From the NCBI GenBank assembly GCA_947479995.1, contig CANKBT010000127.1:1-8200 (forward strand): a DNA stretch of 8,200 nucleotides, read 5' to 3'. Both the position numbers and the translations under genes were made by a program. Under the pieces are notes generated by a model. It did no database searches. It saw only the letters and a list, made by a program, of their open reading frames with translations, and was not told the origin of the DNA. This document shows, in pieces, positions 6,801 through 8,200 of the stretch (positions are counted from its first letter, which is position 1; every line of letters starts with the position of its first letter). This DNA is from Frankiaceae bacterium (lineage in GTDB: Bacteria; Actinomycetota; Actinomycetes; Mycobacteriales; SCTD01).

Positions 6801-6805
6801 GTTCA

Positions 6806-8176
6806 GTGAGGATCTCTCGAAGCCGCCCGTTGCGGATGGGCGTCGTCGCGGTCGCGGGGGCTTCCCTGCTCCTGACCGCGTGCGGTGACAGCAGTGACAG
6901 CAGCAGTGGCGGCGACGGCGGCAGCGGCGGTGCCAGCGGCGAGACCAGCGGCAACACCGACGCCACCGGCGTCACCGACAGCGCCATCAAGATCGGCACC
7001 CACCAGCCCCTGACCGGCGTCGCGGCCCCCGGCTACAGCGACATCGCCCCGGGTGCCCAGGCCTACTACGACTTCGTCAACGCGGCCGGCGGCATCAACG
7101 GCCGCCAGATCGAGTTCGAGGTCCGCGACGACACCTACAACCCCACGACGACCGGCACGGTCGTCAACGAGCTGGTCCTGCAGGAGCAGGTCTTCGGCAT
7201 CGTGCACGGCCTGGGCACCCCCACCCACTCGGCCGTCATCGACCAGCTCAACCAGGACGAGGTCCCCGACCTGTTCGTCTCCTCGGGCGCCCTCGCGTGG
7301 GACAACCCGGAGGAGAACCCCTACACCTTCGGCTGGCAGCCCGACTACGAGGTCGAGGGCAAGATCATCGGCCAGTACATCGCCGAGAACTTCCCCGACG
7401 CCAAGGTCGGCCTGTACCTCCAGGGCGACGACCTCGGCCGCGACGGGGCCACCGGCCTCAAGCGCTACATCGAGGACCAGATCGTCGCCGAGCAGGAGTA
7501 CACCTCCGGCAACACCAACGTGGCGCCCCAGATCGGCGCGCTGCAGGCGGCCGGCGCGGACCTCATCGTCGGCTTCAACACCCCGGCGTACACCGCGCTG
7601 TCGCAGCTCGTCGCGCAGCAGCTGAACTTCAAGCCGCAGTGGTTCTACAGCAACGTCGCCCTCGACCCGCAGCTCGTCGGCGGCCTGCTCGCGAACTTCA
7701 GCGACGGCAAGGTCACCCCGGAGGCGGGCGTCGCCCTGCTCAACGGCCTCTACACCACGAAGTACTTCGCGACCGTCGACGAGACCGGCGACCCGTGGGT
7801 GCAGCTGTGGCAGCGCGTCTGGGAGGCGCACGGCGACGGCACGCCGCTGACGAACTTCAACGTCTACGGCATGGCGCAGGCCTACACGTTCGTCCAGTCG
7901 CTCGTCGCGGCCGGCGACGACCTCACGCGCGGCAGCATCGTCGCCGCCATCGAGGAGAACGGCACCTCCTTCGAGGGCCCGGCGTACGCGCCGTTCGACT
8001 ACAGCGCCGAGAGCCACCGCGGCATCAGCGGCGTCCAGGTCGTGCAGATCGAGGGCGCGAGCCTCAACGAGCTCACCCCGACCCTCATCACCGACGGCGG
8101 TGACGCCGAGATCCAGGAGGACGCGGCGGACGGCGCCGACGACGACGCCCCGCCGGCGAGCGGCATCCCGGAGTAG
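6806..8176 (+). CDS. Substrate-binding lipoprotein of the Liv-type ABC importer
   Basis: This 456-residue extracytoplasmic receptor captures the substrate and delivers it to LivH-LivM. The signal peptide is MRISRSRPLRMG followed by a hydrophobic core and the lipobox LTAC, with Cys26 as the lipidated residue. A flexible Ser/Gly/Asp-rich linker (about 27-57) tethers the domain to the membrane. The mature domain starts DSAIKIGTHQPLTG, the usual opening of type I periplasmic-binding (LivJ/LivK-like) proteins, and continues with AYYDFVNAAGGINGRQIEF, FGIVHGLGTPTHSAV and ADLIVGFNTPAYTAL, all at expected places. The last 25 residues (432-456) are an acidic, Pro/Ala-rich tail beyond the fold. Length is long for LivJ/K mainly because of the linker and tail. 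Placing the receptor last differs from E. coli, where livJ and livK stand ahead of livHMGF. Branched-chain amino acids are the default ligand but short amides or aromatic compounds are possible. Confidence 0.93.
   Translation: MRISRSRPLRMGVVAVAGASLLLTACGDSSDSSSGGDGGSGGASGETSGNTDATGVTDSAIKIGTHQPLTGVAAPGYSDIAPGAQAYYDFVNAAGGINGRQIEFEVRDDTYNPTTTGTVVNELVLQEQVFGIVHGLGTPTHSAVIDQLNQDEVPDLFVSSGALAWDNPEENPYTFGWQPDYEVEGKIIGQYIAENFPDAKVGLYLQGDDLGRDGATGLKRYIEDQIVAEQEYTSGNTNVAPQIGALQAAGADLIVGFNTPAYTALSQLVAQQLNFKPQWFYSNVALDPQLVGGLLANFSDGKVTPEAGVALLNGLYTTKYFATVDETGDPWVQLWQRVWEAHGDGTPLTNFNVYGMAQAYTFVQSLVAAGDDLTRGSIVAAIEENGTSFEGPAYAPFDYSAESHRGISGVQVVQIEGASLNELTPTLITDGGDAEIQEDAADGADDDAPPASGIPE
6886..6903 (+). 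repeat. 9-bp tandem duplication in the lipoprotein linker
   Basis: TGACAGCAG occurs twice head to tail (6886-6894, 6895-6903) and is followed by CAGTGG, encoding part of the Ser/Asp/Gly linker directly after the lipidated cysteine. Codons AGT and GGT here depart from the GC-ending bias of the rest of the gene. The repeat is in frame, so slippage would change only linker length by three residues. Confidence 0.6.
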
Positions 8177-8200
8177 CAGGCAGGATCCGCACCACCGCAC

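Noticed and set aside
6227..6805. Upstream extension of the receptor frame into livM
   Set aside because: The extension is Arg/Pro-rich shadow of livM. The lipoprotein signal peptide and Shine-Dalgarno fix the start at 6806.

Overview
The window reads as chromosomal DNA of a very GC-rich actinobacterium. Nearly every codon of the real genes ends in G or C, GTG starts are common (five of the eight genes whose start is visible), and the first gene order (alr, alpha/beta hydrolase, tsaE) is one seen in many Actinobacteria. All nine genes lie on the + strand and their codon use is uniform, so nothing points to recent transfer. I cannot name the genus.

Region 1 (1-2856) is a tightly packed housekeeping run. 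It holds the 3' part of alr (alanine racemase, D-alanine for cell wall), an alpha/beta hydrolase with an N-terminal membrane or signal segment, a family 4-type iron-sulfur uracil-DNA glycosylase, and tsaE (ATPase of the tRNA t6A37 threonylcarbamoyl-transfer machinery). The first three genes are joined by 4-base ATGA/GTGA overlaps, and tsaE follows the glycosylase stop after 13 bases, so these genes are probably co-transcribed and translationally coupled. The tsaB-rimI-tsaD genes that commonly follow tsaE in Actinobacteria are absent here.

Region 2 (2857-3133) is non-coding: codon bias is lost and the GC content drops locally. It carries a GC-rich hairpin after tsaE, a clean 9-bp inverted repeat with a 7-base spacer (3004-3028) that looks like an operator or RNA hairpin, a weak promoter candidate, a leader inverted repeat, and a strong Shine-Dalgarno for the next gene.

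Region 3 (3134-8176) is a complete branched-chain amino acid-type (HAAT/Liv) ABC importer operon in the order livG-livF-livH-livM-substrate-binding lipoprotein: two cytoplasmic ATPases, two permeases and a membrane-tethered receptor. The receptor gene is last and is preceded by two strong hairpins and a near-perfect Shine-Dalgarno, an arrangement that may set its expression apart from the membrane genes. The substrate cannot be read from sequence; branched-chain or other hydrophobic amino acids are the default, and amides, urea-like compounds or aromatic acids remain possible.

I found no convincing undescribed system. The points most worth a second look are the 3004-3028 inverted repeat, the LivG signature motif that lacks its usual glycine (LPYPVQ), the paired hairpins before the receptor gene, and the break in the tsaE-tsaB gene order.
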